From Scilla litardierei (Eukaryota; Streptophyta; Magnoliopsida; Asparagales; Asparagaceae), in assembly GCA_030789695.1 (NCBI GenBank), contig CM061138.1:19664214-19728213 (forward strand): a stretch of 64,000 nt of DNA, given 5' to 3'. Below, in pieces: positions 63,340 to 64,000 of this stretch. Within the stretch, counting starts at the first letter, position 1. Every line of letters begins with the position of its first letter. The notes beneath the pieces are model-generated. The model had not been told where the DNA came from. It searched no databases and saw only the letters and a list, made by a program, of their open reading frames with translations. The position numbers and the translations under genes are program-made.

Positions 63340-64000
63340 TGTAACGACTGGTTTTCATGTATCTGGATTATTTATATTATATATATGTTTTGGTGGATTT
63401 TCTCCTTATGCGTGGTTTTCGTCTCCGTAGCTTTCACTTTCGATCGTTTCGTCGTGATTTTCTAGCTTCTTCCTTAGAATCGTTGGTCTTGGAGTAAGTC
63501 ATTCGTGACGGGCTTCATATCGGTCATATCTTATCGTTAGATCAAGCCTAGGAGTCTTAGGAATCGATCCCGGAGCTTCGCGCTCCATTTCGGAATTTTC
63601 TGTGCACGTTAGCCGGTACAAGAAGGGGGACCGACCGACTAGATGACGATTTATTCGGTCGACAAACCTTCATGGACCGACTAGTGGGCTTTGAAAATTA
63701 TTTAGGAGTTACTGTTTATCGTTAGTCGGTCTAAGAACATTTGTCGACCGACTAGGTTGCAAACTAGTCGGTCTAAGAACATTTGTCGACCGACTAGGTT
63801 GCAAACTAGTCGGTCAGTAATCGTTCTTTAACCGACTAGCTCTATGATCATTTTTGATACCAAGTACTATTCATTCTTAGTCGGTCTAAGAACGTTCATC
63901 GACCGACTAGATGAGAAACTAGTCGGTCAGTAGTTGTTCTTTGACCGACTAAATCTAAATCCTATTTTTCGTCAGGAGTTACTGTTTACACTTAGTCGGT
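63340..64000 (+). mobile_element. Start of another Tekay-like LTR
   Basis: Begins TGTAACGACTGGTTTTCATG and follows the 3076 LTR through the GATCGATTTCGTC-like and ATCGATCCCGG stretches into the CTAGTCGGTC palindrome array, but with many more differences and an extra duplicated palindrome unit (63720-63800). A diverged relative of the element at 3076, cut off by the window end. Confidence 0.88.

Overview
This is nuclear DNA from a flowering plant, and almost all of it is transposable elements. The plant call rests on long plant-type LTR retrotransposons (Sirevirus copia, chromodomain gypsy), a Helitron end, MITEs, a decayed RTE-type LINE and one intron-containing host gene. I cannot name the species.

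Layout. Positions 1-1263 are the tails of two different gypsy-type LTRs. From 1264 to 45919 runs one Sirevirus copia element cut into pieces by later insertions. A solo LTR (2457-13240) sits in its pol and is itself split by a Tekay-like chromovirus (3076-12823). A copia element with gag but no pol (15378-33329) sits in its envelope-like gene and carries a 9.1 kb LTR element without coding capacity (16012-25142) in its own 5' LTR. A second non-coding LTR element lies in its 3' untranslated region on the minus strand (34223-44929); that one contains a Helitron end and two fold-back elements, both flanked by (TA)n tracts. From 45920 to 47909 there is a decayed RTE-type LINE. A second Sirevirus (47910-55433), lacking pol, sits in the LINE's tail and has a solo LTR (52690-54507) in its own 3' LTR. 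The only host gene I can support is a complete five-exon cytokinin dehydrogenase (56905-59195). After it come a second Helitron relative (59872-60435), unassigned DNA, a partial copia LTR (61999-63339) and the start of another Tekay-like LTR (63340 to the window end).

Nearly every insertion is bounded by TG...CA ends and a 5-bp target-site duplication, perfect or with one mismatch, so the insertion order can be read directly. The youngest insertion appears to be 16012-25142, whose two 3298-bp LTRs looked identical wherever I compared them.

How the parts work together. Several elements cannot move alone: two lack any coding region, one has only gag, and one has a broken gag and no pol. The two non-coding elements share the chromovirus-type 3' border and the same unusual candidate primer site as the Tekay element, so a related chromovirus probably mobilises them. 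The less ordinary signals are: an array of five hairpins with a near-constant loop and unrelated stems (53848-54145), a covarying hairpin next to a short acidic reading frame in the Tekay-type LTRs, arrays of palindromes upstream of the TATA box in two unrelated LTR families, and a 10-bp palindrome strongly enriched in the Sirevirus DNA.
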